In this document: in pieces, positions 49,830 to 62,900 of the stretch
Layout: the number at the start of each line of letters is the position of its first letter
Numbering within the stretch: the first letter of the stretch is position 1
Assembly: GCF_009730915.1 (NCBI RefSeq)
Contig: NC_052481.1
Location: 20,124,461 to 20,188,460, forward strand
DNA: 64,000 bases
Reading direction: 5' to 3'
From: Dioscorea cayenensis subsp. rotundata
Lineage: Eukaryota; Streptophyta; Magnoliopsida; Dioscoreales; Dioscoreaceae
Notes under the pieces: generated by a model
What the model was told of the DNA's origin: nothing
What the model saw: only the letters and a program-made list of their open reading frames with translations
The model's database searches: none
Position numbers and translations under genes: made by a program

Positions 49830-50279
49830 TAATAATATTTAGGTCCAATTAATAAGTCGGATTAGTAATTTAAATGAGATAGATGCCAAGTTGGTATCAA
49901 TGTCAGCATCCACGTCGTTTTTTATCTTAGATTTTTTTTTTTTAATCATCTAATAAGGGAGTTTGCGGTTTATAATTTAGAGTTTAGGGCTTAGGATGCT
50001 TAGAATGTAGGGTTTATGTTTTTTATTTTTTTAAATTTTGGGTTAAAAATTTTATAATATTTGGGTTTAAGATTTTAGGATATTAGAGTTTAGAGTTTAT
50101 GATAAATCATTAAACTTTAAAAATTATAAAACAAAAGTTTAGATTATAAAAAAATAATTTTTTTTTTCTAAAAAAATGATAGATAAAAAATGACGTGGAT
50201 GTTGATATGGACATCAACTTGGCATCCACTTCATTTGAACTACTAATTTGATTTATTAATTTGGTCTAAATAACATTAC
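49830..50279. mobile_element. Long-TIR (foldback) element with telomere-like interior
   Basis: The left ~100 bp (GTAATAATATTTAGGTCCAA ... GCCAAGTTGGTATCAATGTC ... CCACGTCGTTTTTTATC) is the diverged inverse of the right ~100 bp (GATAAAAAATGACGTGGATG ... ATCAACTTGGCATCCAC ... TTTGGTCTAAATAACATTAC). The interior (49940-50160) is full of degenerate TTTAGGG/TTTAGAGTTTAG heptamers. No coding capacity and no clear target duplication were found. Confidence 0.65.
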
Positions 50280-53200
50280 CTCTATTATCTTTAGTAGATT
50301 GTGTATCATCCTTCCTACTTAATTTTGTTTGTGTTTTAATTTTTAATTTTTTATGTTTTCTTTGCTATTCTTTATTTGCTTTATTTTTTTTTATCTATTT
50401 TACTATTTACAGTAAAAATCTGATTTATTTATTTTTATTAAAAATATTATAAATAGATTACAATATTTTAAGTTACTTTAAAACTTAATATTTAAAGCTA
50501 TCTTTTTCCAAAATGATTTTACATCAATATTTATCAGACAAAGCAAGTCTGATGCATGCACACGTGCACACAAAATTATTGCATATAATTAATATTTGTT
50601 AATACGTTCACAAAGTGACAATTTAACCTTCAAAGCAAAGAACTATTTGAAATTTGAATATTGATAAATATTTCTCGCTTGGATTTTTTGTTAAATAAGT
50701 AAACCAAAATTTTCAGCACTCAATATGTTTTATTTGACTCAAAAATCTCTTTGTCATGAAATACAACAAATTCCCTACAACCATTTGTATCTTTTATTAT
50801 GTTGACATTGAGACTGCAAACTATCTGCTTATTACTTGTCAGTTGTCGCTTTACACAGTCCATCAACCATTTTACTTTGATCATGAAGTAGTCTTTAAAC
50901 TCCACAATCTTGGAAGATCTCTGGAATAATTAGTTTTGGTTGAGCTCTCCAAACCTACCACTTGGGAACTCTTAATAAAAACAATTATTTGAAATATTTG
51001 AATTGCAAAAAATAACCATATTTTTAAATTAAAAATATCATCTTGTGTTTGTGTTATTGGCAAAATCAATCACTTATTTCTCTTTTGAATGTTTGTAGCT
51101 CCTACAGATAAGAGACTGAAGATGGAACACTTAGATCAAGCAATAATAATAATAATAATAAAACATCAAGTTCTCAAGGCTTTTCATACGTGGCAAGCGT
51201 GACTTTGATATCTAGGTTTCACACTCGACCACTCGCATGTAGTCCATGACATTATCCTTTACTTGGGATGGAGAGCACCTCCATGTAGGGGTTCTCTTCT
51301 ACTTTTGTTCAGATTTGATGGCTACTTTCGTAGCATTTTTCACACCCATTGGACTCTTGTTTCGGTTTCTGTTATGATTATGTATTGCTTATTTTTATTT
51401 TAATAAAATTATGTTTTATCTATTTTTTTATCCATGAATTATTTGAGAAAATTCTCCATGCCATACAACAAGGATTAAAACTTTTATTTAGTTGAAATTA
51501 GGTGCATCACGGAAGAATAACAAATTGCTTTTTTAGTCATTTAGCTATATCACCATGAAGTCTAATTATCACTTGTCTTCTCATTCTTTTTATTTATTTA
51601 TTAGATAAAATGAACAAACTAAGCGCCAAGGTGTGCACAAACTTGAAATTAATTGTCCGATTTGTGTACATTCATTTGGCAAAAACAGGAACTAAATTTT
51701 CTTTTAAAATATTTCTTTTAACTGGATATGCATATTTTATTTATTTATTTATTATTTTTAGTGTTCAATTTCTAAAAATAGAGGAGTTAAGGCATGTTCA
51801 TTTGGATTAAAGTGCTAGAAAAATAGATTGATTTCCCCCACTTCATATATTCATTTATCCTGAAGTGAGAGAAATGTTATTTCCGTCTAAGCTAAACCAA
51901 ATGAGTAAATTTATAAAAACTCATTTCTCCCTTTTAAATTTTTTTTTTAAACCTATAGAATTTCTCATAACACTTAAATTTTCTATTTTTATTCTCACTT
52001 ATCAATAACTAAACACAAAAAAGACTAGAAGTTATATCACTTCTTTCGGCTTCAAAAAATTGATGTATATTTTTTTTTCTCCGCTTCCAATCACTTTCCC
52101 AAATTCAACGGGCAATTTAAAGGGTAGGCTTAATTTGGTTTGCTTTGGATGTCTGGTTTCCAACAAGGCAAGAACTCAAGAAGTGGAAAGAGTTGAAGTG
52201 ACGCTCACATGAAGAAAGGGGAAAAAATAAAGAAAAAGACAATTGAGAAGGTGCTTGTGAGTTCCCCTCGTAAACGGTGAAAGATATATAAAAAATTTTC
52301 AGAATTATTTGTTATATTATTTTTGTTTTTTTAAAAAAAAAATAAAGTCTTTGAAGTATTTTGAAAAATACTTGAATTTTATTAAGGCAGTTAAACATTT
52401 ATGCAGGACATGCAGGTATTTTACTTAAAAAGAAAACCAGATACATTTTATTCACAAGTGACTTTAAGATTAGCAAATCACGAATAATCAAACATAAATA
52501 TGCAAAAATCATAATTTCATTAAAAAAAATTGAAAGTGATTAGATAATTATGTAAGAAAATAGAAATAAATAAATACATAATGAAAATAGAAGAAAATAT
52601 TATCCTAACCGTAGACAAATAATAGTTATCTTATTAGCAACAAGTGATGCTCCAAAAAACCAATTGATAAAACAAATCATTCATCCACAATAGCACGGTT
52701 AGAGATTAAAATGTGAGTGCTAATTTATTGACACGAGTTAAAAAAACTCGAGACTTAGTTTAATTTTTCTAGATTAAATATAAACAAGCCATAGACGCTC
52801 ATCCAATATATTAAAAAAGATTCAAATTTTTTCACCCTATATATATAAAGAAAAAAAAATACCACAAATCACAAGTCTCTTCCAGAGTGATTCTCTTAAA
52901 TAGTTTTATCTCATAAATTTTGTCTCAACAAACATGTAGAGATGAATCCACGCTAATCATCCCCATTTTTTCTATACATTTTGAATCATCAAATCCTCTT
53001 TACTTCTTACTTCAACTATAATAATTATTGACAAAATACAATAAAAACGTGTCACAGACATACCTATGTATAATTAAAATAAACTCAACAAGCACTTATA
53101 CTCTTACTTTAAGTGAACTTTGGGATTTTATGTCGGATTTTTCTTAAAATAAACACTCTACGCTAAAAATCCAGTATTAATAGGTGACAAGAACATTGAT

Positions 53201-53289
53201 TATTATAATTAAAAAAATATATAAATAAAATAATTAAAATAATTAATTAAAATAAATAAATAATTAAATAAATAAATAAAAATGTCCAC
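50280..53289. other. Intergenic spacer upstream of the small membrane protein gene
   Basis: AT-rich DNA without gene signal. Short (AAT)n near 51147 and (AAAT)n near 53225-53280 are present. Confidence 0.45.
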
Positions 53290-53449
53290 CCGTGCTTGTG
53301 CCGCTCTTTGCCTTGTTTGAGGATCTCTCTGTCTTATCACGGGCTGAGTTCACCAAGTCCCCACACTTCGATACATCCAAATCCATCCTCTTCATCGCTC
53401 TTCTGTTCCTCCTTTTTCTATCAGATTGCTTCTCTTCTCTTCTCCAACT

Positions 53450-53480
53450 CTTCTTCTTCTTCTTCTTCTTCTTCTTCTCT
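53450..53480 (+). repeat. (TTC)n tract in the CT-rich leader
   Basis: About nine TTC units lie inside a 200-bp pyrimidine-rich block (53290-53570). Such blocks are common in plant 5' UTRs. It probably belongs to the leader of the gene whose ATG is at 54571. Confidence 0.75.
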
Positions 53481-54570
53481 TCAAGAGATTTGGATACTTG
53501 TTGCAAAATCCTCACTGGCATTGTCTTCTTTCTCCATCTCTGATGTCCCTCTCATTGCCACTCTGGTATTCTGTCTCTTTCATTTGCCCCCTTTTTCAAA
53601 GATAACTCTTTTGGTTTCTCTTTTTTTAAAAAAAAATTTAAATTTCTCATCTTCATTCTGTTTCTGTGCTAAAAATAGGTTCTTTCTTCTTTCTTTTTAT
53701 CTTTTGATGGACTTGAAATTTTGCTGCCACGAAGGTTTTGTGTTTCTCTTTTACATTACTCTGCGAGTTTTGTTAATTGTATTGTGTTTTTTCTTTGGAG
53801 TGTGGAAATGCAAGATGTTTTTTTAATTGTATTGTGTTTTTCTTAATTGAGTCTATTAAATTTCTGGAATTTTGTTACTGTAAAGGATTTCTTCTTTCTA
53901 AAGATGCAAACTTTCTGGTTTCTTTTGTTTATTAGATTCTGCAGGAGTTAAACATTTTGTAGGATTTTCTTCTTTTTTTTTCCCAGAATTTATTCTCACA
54001 AAGCATTGCAAATTTGCAGGTTGTCAATCCAGAGAAAGCTAACCTCTGATTTTGGTAAGTGAAGGAACAGCCTTTCTTTTTCTCTCTTGGAAAAACAATT
54101 TGAAATTTCCAAAGAAAGACTGGTAGGTGTTTTGTTCTGATCTATGGCATCTTTATTTATGTATTTACTTATTTTTTGGGAATAAAAGTCTGTGGCATCT
54201 CTATCCATTAATTTCTGAGGCATGTCTTTATATATATAGATACTGACATGATTTAAAGACATAACAAATACTTTATCTATCTATAATAGTTTTAATATGA
54301 AGGATGTCTTACCTAATCAATCAATTTGCACTTTTCTTCTTGTGAGCTGCCCCAATAATCATATATTTGATTGAATTGTATTATTCCTGTTGATTATTAG
54401 GTAATACATTGGTATATTGGACCATTTCTGACAAGCCTTTGTGATTTAACATTAGTCTCGGATGGCATTACTTAGTTTTCATTGTTTTAAATGTCGATCA
54501 ATGTTTGAAATATTTCAGCAATTAAGTTATCCAACTGTGGCAGGTCACTCGATTTTTTGGAGCTTTCAGA

Positions 54571-55560
54571 ATGGTCGAGGTTTCGATGCAGGTAATAAGC
54601 AGAAAAAATTTCTTTGTTCATCTTTCATTGATTCCGTGATCTCTTGTAATTTATCGGTAATCCATAGTGAGGCAGTGAGGGTGTATGAGTTCTAGATGTA
54701 TGCTTTCTTTGCAGAGCCAAATTGCAGGCACTGATAAAACAGGTACTGTGATTTTGGATATCGAAAACCTTGCTCTGCCGGCCGATAAATGCTGCTCTGG
54801 AAGTCCAAAGATGAAAGTAAGCAAATGATCAATTTCCCTTTGAATAAATAACCTCATTTACGTCGCAAAACAACATTGTGTTTCAACTTTTCTGTCATTC
54901 TACAGCGAGCACACTCTCGAAAAGGTTCATGCCGCGTGGACAGACGGAAAGGTGAAGAACAAGAGCCAGATGAAACACCGAAAAAGCTCATGGTTAAAGG
55001 TAATTATACTTGTTTTTTTAACTAAGATTATCATTCATCAATATTCTCGGTGACATTTATACATCAAACACGTCTAGTGGTGCCGTCCCAGCTGGAATTG
55101 TCGAAGCAGCCATTGGCACCAAACAAGGTAACAACTCCATTAAATAGCCCTTGTCTGCCGGAGACTGTTGACAGTAGACATAAACGATTTAGTCGTTTGA
55201 CAACCATTCATCCGAAGAAAATCCTCCTATTTTTCGCTACAATGTAAGTATTCTCAGTACTCAAAGACATGATCAAAATCATGACTAACATTCTAGATCT
55301 AGATCTGAATCTTTGTGGGTCTTAAAATCATCGGCAGTAGGCCCTGCCAAGTAAAATGAACCCGAACAAAGTAACTTATCGATATAAAGTACATTGAATA
55401 GAGAGGAATGGTAAATATTAATTGTAATGCAGCATCATGGTCCCATTTCCAGGTAATCTTATTATGGTTGTGTATCTGCATTGTGTGTTGCAGGTCGAGC
55501 ATGGGAACGATGATTCTGATTTATTTTACGCTCGGCATTTACCGAAGAGGTGGCATTTAG
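54571..55560 (+). CDS. Small plant protein with C-terminal membrane anchor, function unknown
   Basis: Five short coding exons (54571-54591, 54715-54816, 54906-54999, 55078-55243, 55494-55560) join to 149 aa with correct phases throughout. The soluble part contains QIAGTDKTGTVILDIENLAL, CCSGSPKMK and a basic Arg/Lys-rich middle (RAHSRKGSCRVDRRKGEE). The C-terminus is a single hydrophobic segment, KKILLFFATMSSMGTMILIY (residues ~117-136), followed by FTLGIYRRGGI. That ending (FFAT-SSMGT-ILIYFTL) recurs in small uncharacterised plant proteins I recall. It points to a tail-anchored or single-pass membrane protein. An acceptor (GGCAG, 54543) shows that the leader is spliced, with a CT-rich first exon probably near 53300-53560. 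No catalytic motif is visible. Confidence 0.8.
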
Positions 55561-56595
55561 AGGTGGCATTCATTTATCATAATCAATGGAATTCATGGTT
55601 TGAATCTATCTCTGATTTGGGTGAGCTATGTATAAAGCTTGAAGGGATTGAATTTTCTTTTTTTTTTGGAGTTCTCATTCATTGTTGCATCTCATTGTCA
55701 GTTGAGTGTTCTTGACATCATGAATTGAATGTATTCATATTGCTATTGATTGGAACATGGTAAAAGTTTGGTTACATTGTGTTATTTTTATCCATTAGTA
55801 GTAATATTTTTAGTGTTTATAATTGTTGAGTATATTTATTTAAATAATCAAATTCTGAAAGATTAAGTTAGTGGGATAATTGTAGGGGAAGCTTAATTAA
55901 CTCACTTGGTATTTTACATCGCTTTATTGGTGATTAATATGATATTAGCCTTAATATATTTAGATGTAGGTTAAATTAGGGTATTTTGGTCAGTTTAGTT
56001 ATTCAAAAAAAATAAGTCAATTTAAAATTTATAAAATAATAATAATAATAATAATAAAAAGTACCTTGATCTACTATTTTTATTTATTAATTTTGAAAAT
56101 GAACTAGCAGTGCAATAGTTTGAGGGTTCGACTTATTATTGAAATGTGGTTGCCTGTCTACATTGTAAAAAAATAAAAAAATAAAAAAATTAAAAAAAAA
56201 ATCTTTAACTTAAACCTTATATATTTGGCATACTTTGTATTTTGGTTTATAAGTTTCTCATTTTCTCTGACCAAATGCCCTAATTTATCCCTATGATTAG
56301 TTTATATAAAATTTTAATTATTTAATTAATAAAAATAATTAATGTTCGTTACCCTCTGAACTAATTTTTAGAAAATATCTTTTTAAAGACTCAATGGGGT
56401 GCCCATTGTGTTAGACTTGTCCCATTTCAACAACTAAAAGAAATTTTTTTCTTAATTTATTTTTAGAATTATTACTATAGATAAATTTCCTTATTTACAA
56501 CAACTTGTAAATATTTAATAAAACCATTTTACCAGAATGAAGTATTACATATTAAAAATGAAATTTAACAAGAATTGGAGTAATTGAAAAAAATA
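55561..56595. other. Intergenic spacer
   Basis: AT-rich spacer with (AAT)n near 56037 and the B-box-like AGGGTTCGACTT near 56122. I see nothing else with structure. Confidence 0.4.
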
Positions 56596-56611
56596 GATAT
56601 TATCAATATTT

Positions 56612-56781
56612 TTTTTTGACACAGAACGATAAACATCACGGTCCCCCTCACGTGAGCCAGCGATGACGTGCGGAGATCACTCCACAAAGACTCTCACCCA
56701 AACATAAAGCATCACATAGAGCAAAGCTCGAACACGCGACCTCCATGAATCGGTAGCTACTAGGCCATTAGGGACGGTGGT
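56612..56781 (-). mobile_element. tRNA-derived SINE with perfect 16-bp target duplication
   Basis: Read on the minus strand, an A-box-like TGGCCTAGTAGCTA is followed about 25 nt later by a B box within GGTCGCGTGTTCGAGC. The tRNA-unrelated body comes next and ends in a run of A (T-run at 56612). The 16-bp sequence GATATTATCAATATTT occurs at 56596-56611 and at 56782-56797, exactly outside both ends. The block is far more GC-rich than its surroundings. It resembles Au-type plant SINEs, though that subfamily name is from memory. Confidence 0.9.
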
Positions 56782-57096
56782 GATATTATCAATATTTGTA
56801 CCAAGGAAATCAATGAACTCTTAAAAATTATGAACTATTTACTATATATATAAAAGCCAACAAACACTTGGTCTATTTACTATTGGCATTGAATTTCCAG
56901 AGTAAAGTGTTTGTGCTTTTACTTAAAAAATAAATTTGAACCTCAAGCTTACACATAGGGAGGGTATAAGTGGATTGTGATAATTACTTCTTCTGTTTAG
57001 TACATTTTTGACGTTATATGTTTACATTCATTAAAAATATATATATATATATATATATATAAAACTAAAATTAAAATATGTATATATATATATATA

Positions 57097-57273
57097 GAAT
57101 CATTTCTCTATGGACGTCCATAGATAAAAAAATCTATAAACGTTCATTATCAACCGTTTGATCAAACATCGATGAATAGCAGTTATTACAGTAATATGTG
57201 CATTGTTATTATTTATCAATATCGTCCGTGATCCAACGGTTGATAATTGGACATCCATAAAAAAAAATATTAT
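57097..57273. mobile_element. Micron-like hairpin element, family B copy 2
   Basis: CTCTATGGACGTCCATAGAT at the left, GTTCATTATCAACCGTTTGATC, GATGAATAGCAGTTATTACA and CAACGGTTGATAATTGGACA at the right match the element at 15361 in order. It is flanked by (TA)n on both sides, 41.7 kb from copy 1. Confidence 0.7.
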
Positions 57274-58429
57274 CATATATATATATATTGGCTAGAAATT
57301 TTCAACATAAAATTTCTTCAACATGTCCACTTTAAAAAGGTCAAATCTCCTAAATTAAAATAAGAATAAAACAGGTATAATATACCATTTTAAGACTCTG
57401 AACAAGAATTCATTGATCAGAAACTTATTAGTAAAATCATTTCCCTCTAAAAAATCATAGACTGTTATTACCTTAACCTTGAACTTTAATTACTCTCACA
57501 TTCTTTATCAAACCATACCTCCATTATTTTATTTTTAAATAAATAGGGATAAGCAACTTTTCCAATACCAATAAGAGGATATTTGTTTAGCTGTATAATT
57601 CTATAGTAAATAGGATTTATTAACTAATTGGAGTTTTGTTCAATTGTTAAGGTCCATATATATATATATGCATATTTTGCAACCATTATTTTCTATTTTT
57701 CTTATGATTTAACATTTATCCTATCGATATTTCACGGAAAAAATCACATTATTCATTTTTCATCCAAAACAACTATTTTGACTGCTATTGTCAATAGAAT
57801 ATTGGGAAAATATTTTTTTTATTAACTTATAAATTATCATTATCATCAAAATCTAAATTATCCTTTTTCTTCCTTAAGAAAATATTATATCTAAATTATT
57901 GATAACTACATCTAATATAAATATATTTTAAAAATAATAAAAATTATATAATTATTAAAGTATTTTAAAATAATGAGTGCTTTATTTTTTAAATCAAAGT
58001 GGAAAAATCAGAGAAATAAACAAAAATTAGGACATTGAAAGAGGTCCAAAAAAACAAAGAATAGTGCAAAAAAACCGAAAAAAATATTTAATTTATTTTC
58101 TCACGTAATTTAGGGTGACTCTCCTATGTTATTTTATTTTATTTTTAATAAATATAGTTTATCTATTATTTATTTTTATTTTTGAAAAATAGATAAACCG
58201 TGAATTGCATTGCGAAGCAAAACAACAACACCAAAAAGGAGATCTTTGATCACCAAAGATGAGTAGAGAGAAAGACATGGAAAAGAAGAAAACTATACAG
58301 AAATTAAAACAATACGGGAATAGGAAAAAGAATAAATTAAGTCATAATCCCTAAAAATCAACAATTGTTAAAAAGACGCCATCAGAAAAGATATAACGAC
58401 TCGTTTGCCGGAGTTGACAGATCAGGAGG

Positions 58430-58670
58430 GTCCACCACCCAACTAACCTAAGAACACACATTTTTTAAAAAAACTGATCTTTTCAATTTAAGAAAAAATC
58501 AAACAAAATACATGTCAACTAATGCAACAATGACAAACGTGAGAAAGTAAATGAGAGAAAACAACGAATAGTTCCCAAATTTATAAGTAAAAAAAAAAAT
58601 TTGGATGTGGGGTCCAAGGGGTTGAAGGTAAGAGAAGGTCCACCACCCAACTAACCCAAGAACACACATC
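58430..58670. repeat. Spaced direct repeat downstream of the LINE remnant
   Basis: GGTCCACCACCCAACTAACC followed by (T/C)AAGAACACACAT occurs at about 58428 and 58637, about 209 bp apart. It may belong to the 3' tail of the adjacent LINE. Confidence 0.6.
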
Positions 58671-58844
58671 ACACCTAGTTGGTCTCTACCCTATCAGAAT
58701 AGGGGGGGACGGACGTTAGCGAAGACCAAGCTTCTCTTAAATGTGTAATTGGTGTATTCAATCTTAGGTTTTTTTATTTTTATTATTATTATTTATCTTT
58801 TTTTAAGTACATGTTATTAGGGAGAGAAAGTAATATTATTATAT

Positions 58845-59062
58845 AGATAAGTTGTTTCTGTCTAAAATTAAGACCCACATGTTCTAACCAGATATTCCAG
58901 ATAATAGCACTTAAAAACACCACAATATTTTTTTATGAGAAAACCCGTTCAAATTTCACCATAACATCCTGGGAGTATGGTTTCCAAAATAAATAAAAAA
59001 AGTTTAAAATTCACACATTGAATAAAAAGATGATCAACAGATTCTATATAGACATGGCAAAT
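58845..59062 (-). pseudogene. 3' remnant of a LINE reverse transcriptase ORF (zf-RVT region)
   Basis: One minus-strand frame reads CHVYIESVDHLFIQCVNF, which matches the C-x-x-ESVDHLF-x-x-C-x-F zinc-binding domain at the end of plant LINE polymerases. About 120 nt later another frame reads AIIWNIWLEHVGLNFRQ, the W-x-IWLERN-x-R-x-F motif. Stops and frame changes lie between them, so the copy is dead. The rest of the reverse transcriptase is not present upstream. Confidence 0.65.
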
Positions 59063-59963
59063 GAGCATTTTCTCTTCTCTTTACAAGTCTGTCTAAAGAT
59101 CAAGATTTTTCTTTTTGTTCCCAGTCAATCAGTTCAAAAGCTTGATCTTAACAGAATCAAACAGTTCCAGAACCACTGACTAAAAATCAGTCAGACTCCA
59201 CTATCAACAAAAAAACATGTAGAATGACTTTGACTGTGAAACAACTACCCTGTCAATCAACAGGCCAATCCTTCTCTTTCATTGAGTTATCATCTGTTGC
59301 TTGGTGGAATTGGTTATTCTTTTCCTTTCACACATTTTTGTTAGCAGATTGAGGAGATTAAATGATGGTGGAAGTTATTTCTAGTTGTGGAAATTAATAT
59401 ATGATGTGAAAGCATGATAATGTAAGCATCCAAAAGTCAAAAATATCCAAACACTCACTCCAAATTGCAGCACATCCATAAGATCTTAAAAAGATGTTAC
59501 TTTTCACCCCTTGTGATCCACATTACTCCTTTATCTACTTTGTGATGCAAGTCATTGTCACATGCACTCCTCCTTCAATGAAAGAAATATCCTATTTTTA
59601 CATTGAAACTATTGTTCTCCAAAAAACTAGTTATATGAACTCATGAAATAGTTTGAGAAGAAGATATTTAACTTCTGCAACAGATTGAAGGTACAAAAAA
59701 TGGATATCTTCACTGAAAACTTCAAAAACTTGTATTTAATGTATTAATATTACAAAGTATCTGCGATTCATGAAACATATGAATGCAAACAAAACAGAGC
59801 CCAATTGAATGCTGTTTTATTTTTGCTACAATGTAAGAAAATTGACAATCTGCATATCTATGTATGTACACCTGAAAATTTCAGCGGGATCACCTCTTAT
59901 AATCAATCCATCACAAATGCATACCGCGATGGATCGAAGATTTGCAAGGTTTTTCGTGTTTCT
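59063..59963. other. Spacer and 3' region of the phytosulfokine receptor gene
   Basis: Non-coding; it should hold the receptor 3' UTR on the minus strand. No repeat with clear ends is visible. Confidence 0.45.
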
Positions 59964-62900
59964 TCACTTTGTGAGCTGCTCATCAAGGCCAATTGTATCC
60001 AGCCATGCAACCAATTGTTGTGTTGGAGGCCGCAGTTTCGGCGTTTTATTTACACACATACATGCAATTTCAAGGACTTGCATCATTTGGTTGTCATGGG
60101 CAGTATCATATATACATGGATCAAACACCTCAATCTCCTTCTTATCTTTCTTCATCTGAAGCACCCATGAGATTAAATCTCTGCAATTTTTCGGTTTGCA
60201 CATATCCACTGGCCTTCGACTAGTAAGCAATTCTAATAAAACCACACCAAAACTATAAACATCACCTTTGAAAGTAGCAACCGAAGAATGGCCATATTCT
60301 GGAGGAATGTAGCCTAAAGTACCAACAACATCGGTTGTCACATGTGTATCATAAGGCAGAATAAGTCTTGCAAGCCCGAAATCAGCTAAATGAGCTTTGA
60401 AGTTAGAGTCTAACAATATGTTGCTTGATTTGATGTCACGATGAAGAATGTGGGGCTGGCATGATTGGTGCAAGTATGACAAACCTCTTGCTGCTCCTTG
60501 CGCAATTTGAAGTCTTGTGTTCCAATCCAGTGTTGCACCGGTTTCGAATTTCTCGTGAAGCCAATAGTCTAAACTCCCATTCTCCATGTAAGAGTAGATT
60601 AGAAGCCTGTCATTTCCAATCCTGCAGTATCCTTGAAGCAGAACAAGATTTTTATGTTGAGCTCTTGATAGAGCTTCAACCTCAGCTTGGAATTCCCTCT
60701 CCATTTGACAGAAATCACCAGAAAGCCGCTTGATCGCAACCTTTCTACCATCGGGAAGAGTTGCTTTGTAAACCAGACCGAAACCTCCACATCCTATAAT
60801 CAGTGCTTGATTGAAGTTGTTAGTAGAATTCAAGATATCATTGATGCTTAGCTCTTTGTTGTCTTTGTTCTGAAACAGAAGCACCAAGCTTGAAGCTGCT
60901 GATTCTGCGAGCCCATTAGCATCTGCAACCTTCATCGCATTGTCTTCAGGCATTCTACAATGTGATCTTGACACGAGGATGTAGATGATAACAAGAATAA
61001 ATGATGCACCAATACCGACACCAAATGCAATTCCCACAAGAGCTCTTTTGTTTTTACGGTTCTGGTTTACAGATGAAGAAGGAGCTTCCGCTGCGCAGGA
61101 TGAGAAGTTGAAGCCACACAGAGCAACGTTCCCTTCAAAAGCAGCACTTGAGAATGTTGAGAATTGGCCTCCTGTTGGTATGGCGCCAACTAACTTATTG
61201 AAAGCCACACTGAAACTAGATAGAAAATTCAGTTTGGTCAGTGATGAAGGAATGCCACCAGTGAGATTATTGTGTGACAAGTCCAAATTCTCTAAGCTGG
61301 ACATGCCCGATAACTCCTCCGGTATAGTCCCTGAGAGATCGTTCTTGCTTAAATCCAATGCCAAGAGATTCTTAAGGTCTCCGAATCCCGGTAAGATTGA
61401 TCCAGTAAGATTGTTATGGCCCAAAAGCAAAGAGGGAGGAAAGCTACTCACCTGATTATACTGCAAACCTTTTGCAGTACCATTCCTTTTGATGAAGAAT
61501 GGGAAGAACTCAGTCGAAGGTTCTTTTTGCGTCACATTCCCTGACATGAGACTCTTCAGTTGAGCCAGACTGTTTGGGATTTCCCCGGTGAATGAATTGT
61601 TGGAGAGATCCAAGTAGAATAGAAAATCAAGTTCTCCCAAAAAGGAAGGGACATTCCCTTGAAAGCGATTCCACGATAAATCCAAGACCTTCAGTTTGCT
61701 GCATTTTGCTAACCATTGAGGAACTGAGCCTGAGAGTCCACAGTTTGCCATGACTAGAACTTCGACGTTCTCAAAACCTTGAATTCCCTCCAATGACACG
61801 CTCTTATCACCAAGGAAATTCCTAGTCAAAACAATATAAGTCAGGTTGGAGAAGTGCTGCAGAATCCCAAGAGCAGAAGTGACATTGTTCAAGTCATTCC
61901 TCGATAGTGATAAGTAAGACAGTGCTGTGAGGTTCCTAAAGCTATCAGGTATTTCACCGACAAGCTTATTGCTTGCAAGATTCAATGTCTTCAGTCCGCT
62001 ACAATAAGCGAGACCAGACGGGAGTCTTCCGGTGAAGGAATTTAATCCAAGATCAAGATAGACAAGCGAATTCATTGTCTTGAAATCAAGATCAATACCT
62101 TCACTGAGAGAATTGTTCCTTAGACTGAGCACTATCAGTGATGACAAGTTAGAGAGTGAACCGGGCAAGTGACCGACAAAACAATTTGACTGAGCAGAGA
62201 AAAATTCCAACTTTCTCATGCTACTGAAGACATCTGGAATCACACCAGAGAAATTATTCAATGAAAGATCTAACCGAACAAGATTAGAGAGATTGCTGAT
62301 CATTGAATTCAATGGACCAGACAAACAGTTCCCCTGGAGAAACAAATGCCTGAGTGAAGACAATTCAAAGAGATCATCAGGCAAGACACCAACGAAGCCA
62401 TTAATGCCAAGAGAGAGCTCCAAAAGAGAACTACAGCTCCCAAAACCAGACGGAATCATGCCGGAGAAAAAGTTATCCGAAAACTTAAGAACTTGGATAC
62501 TTTTTGACGAATTGCATATACCTGAGTACACTGGTCCAGAGAACGAATTGTAGCTGATGTCGAAAACAGACAAGTTCATGGATCCAGAGAGAATGGGCTG
62601 GCTGCCATTAAATGAATTGTGAGAAATGTTGAACACTTGAATAGCTGGAAGGTTAAAGTTCGAAGGAACAGAACCAGAGAAACCATTGGAGCTGAGATCA
62701 AGACGCTGAAGTTCTTGGAGTTTGAATAAGTCTGGAGGTACCAAGCCACGAAGTGAATTGGAAGAGAGATTGAGATTGCTCAGACGATCCAATCCGGCAA
62801 GAGAATCCGACACAGAGCCTCTCAATCTCATCCTAGAGAGATCCAAGCCAACAACTCGACCGCCCATACAAGACACGCCGACAAAAGCACAGCAATCCAT

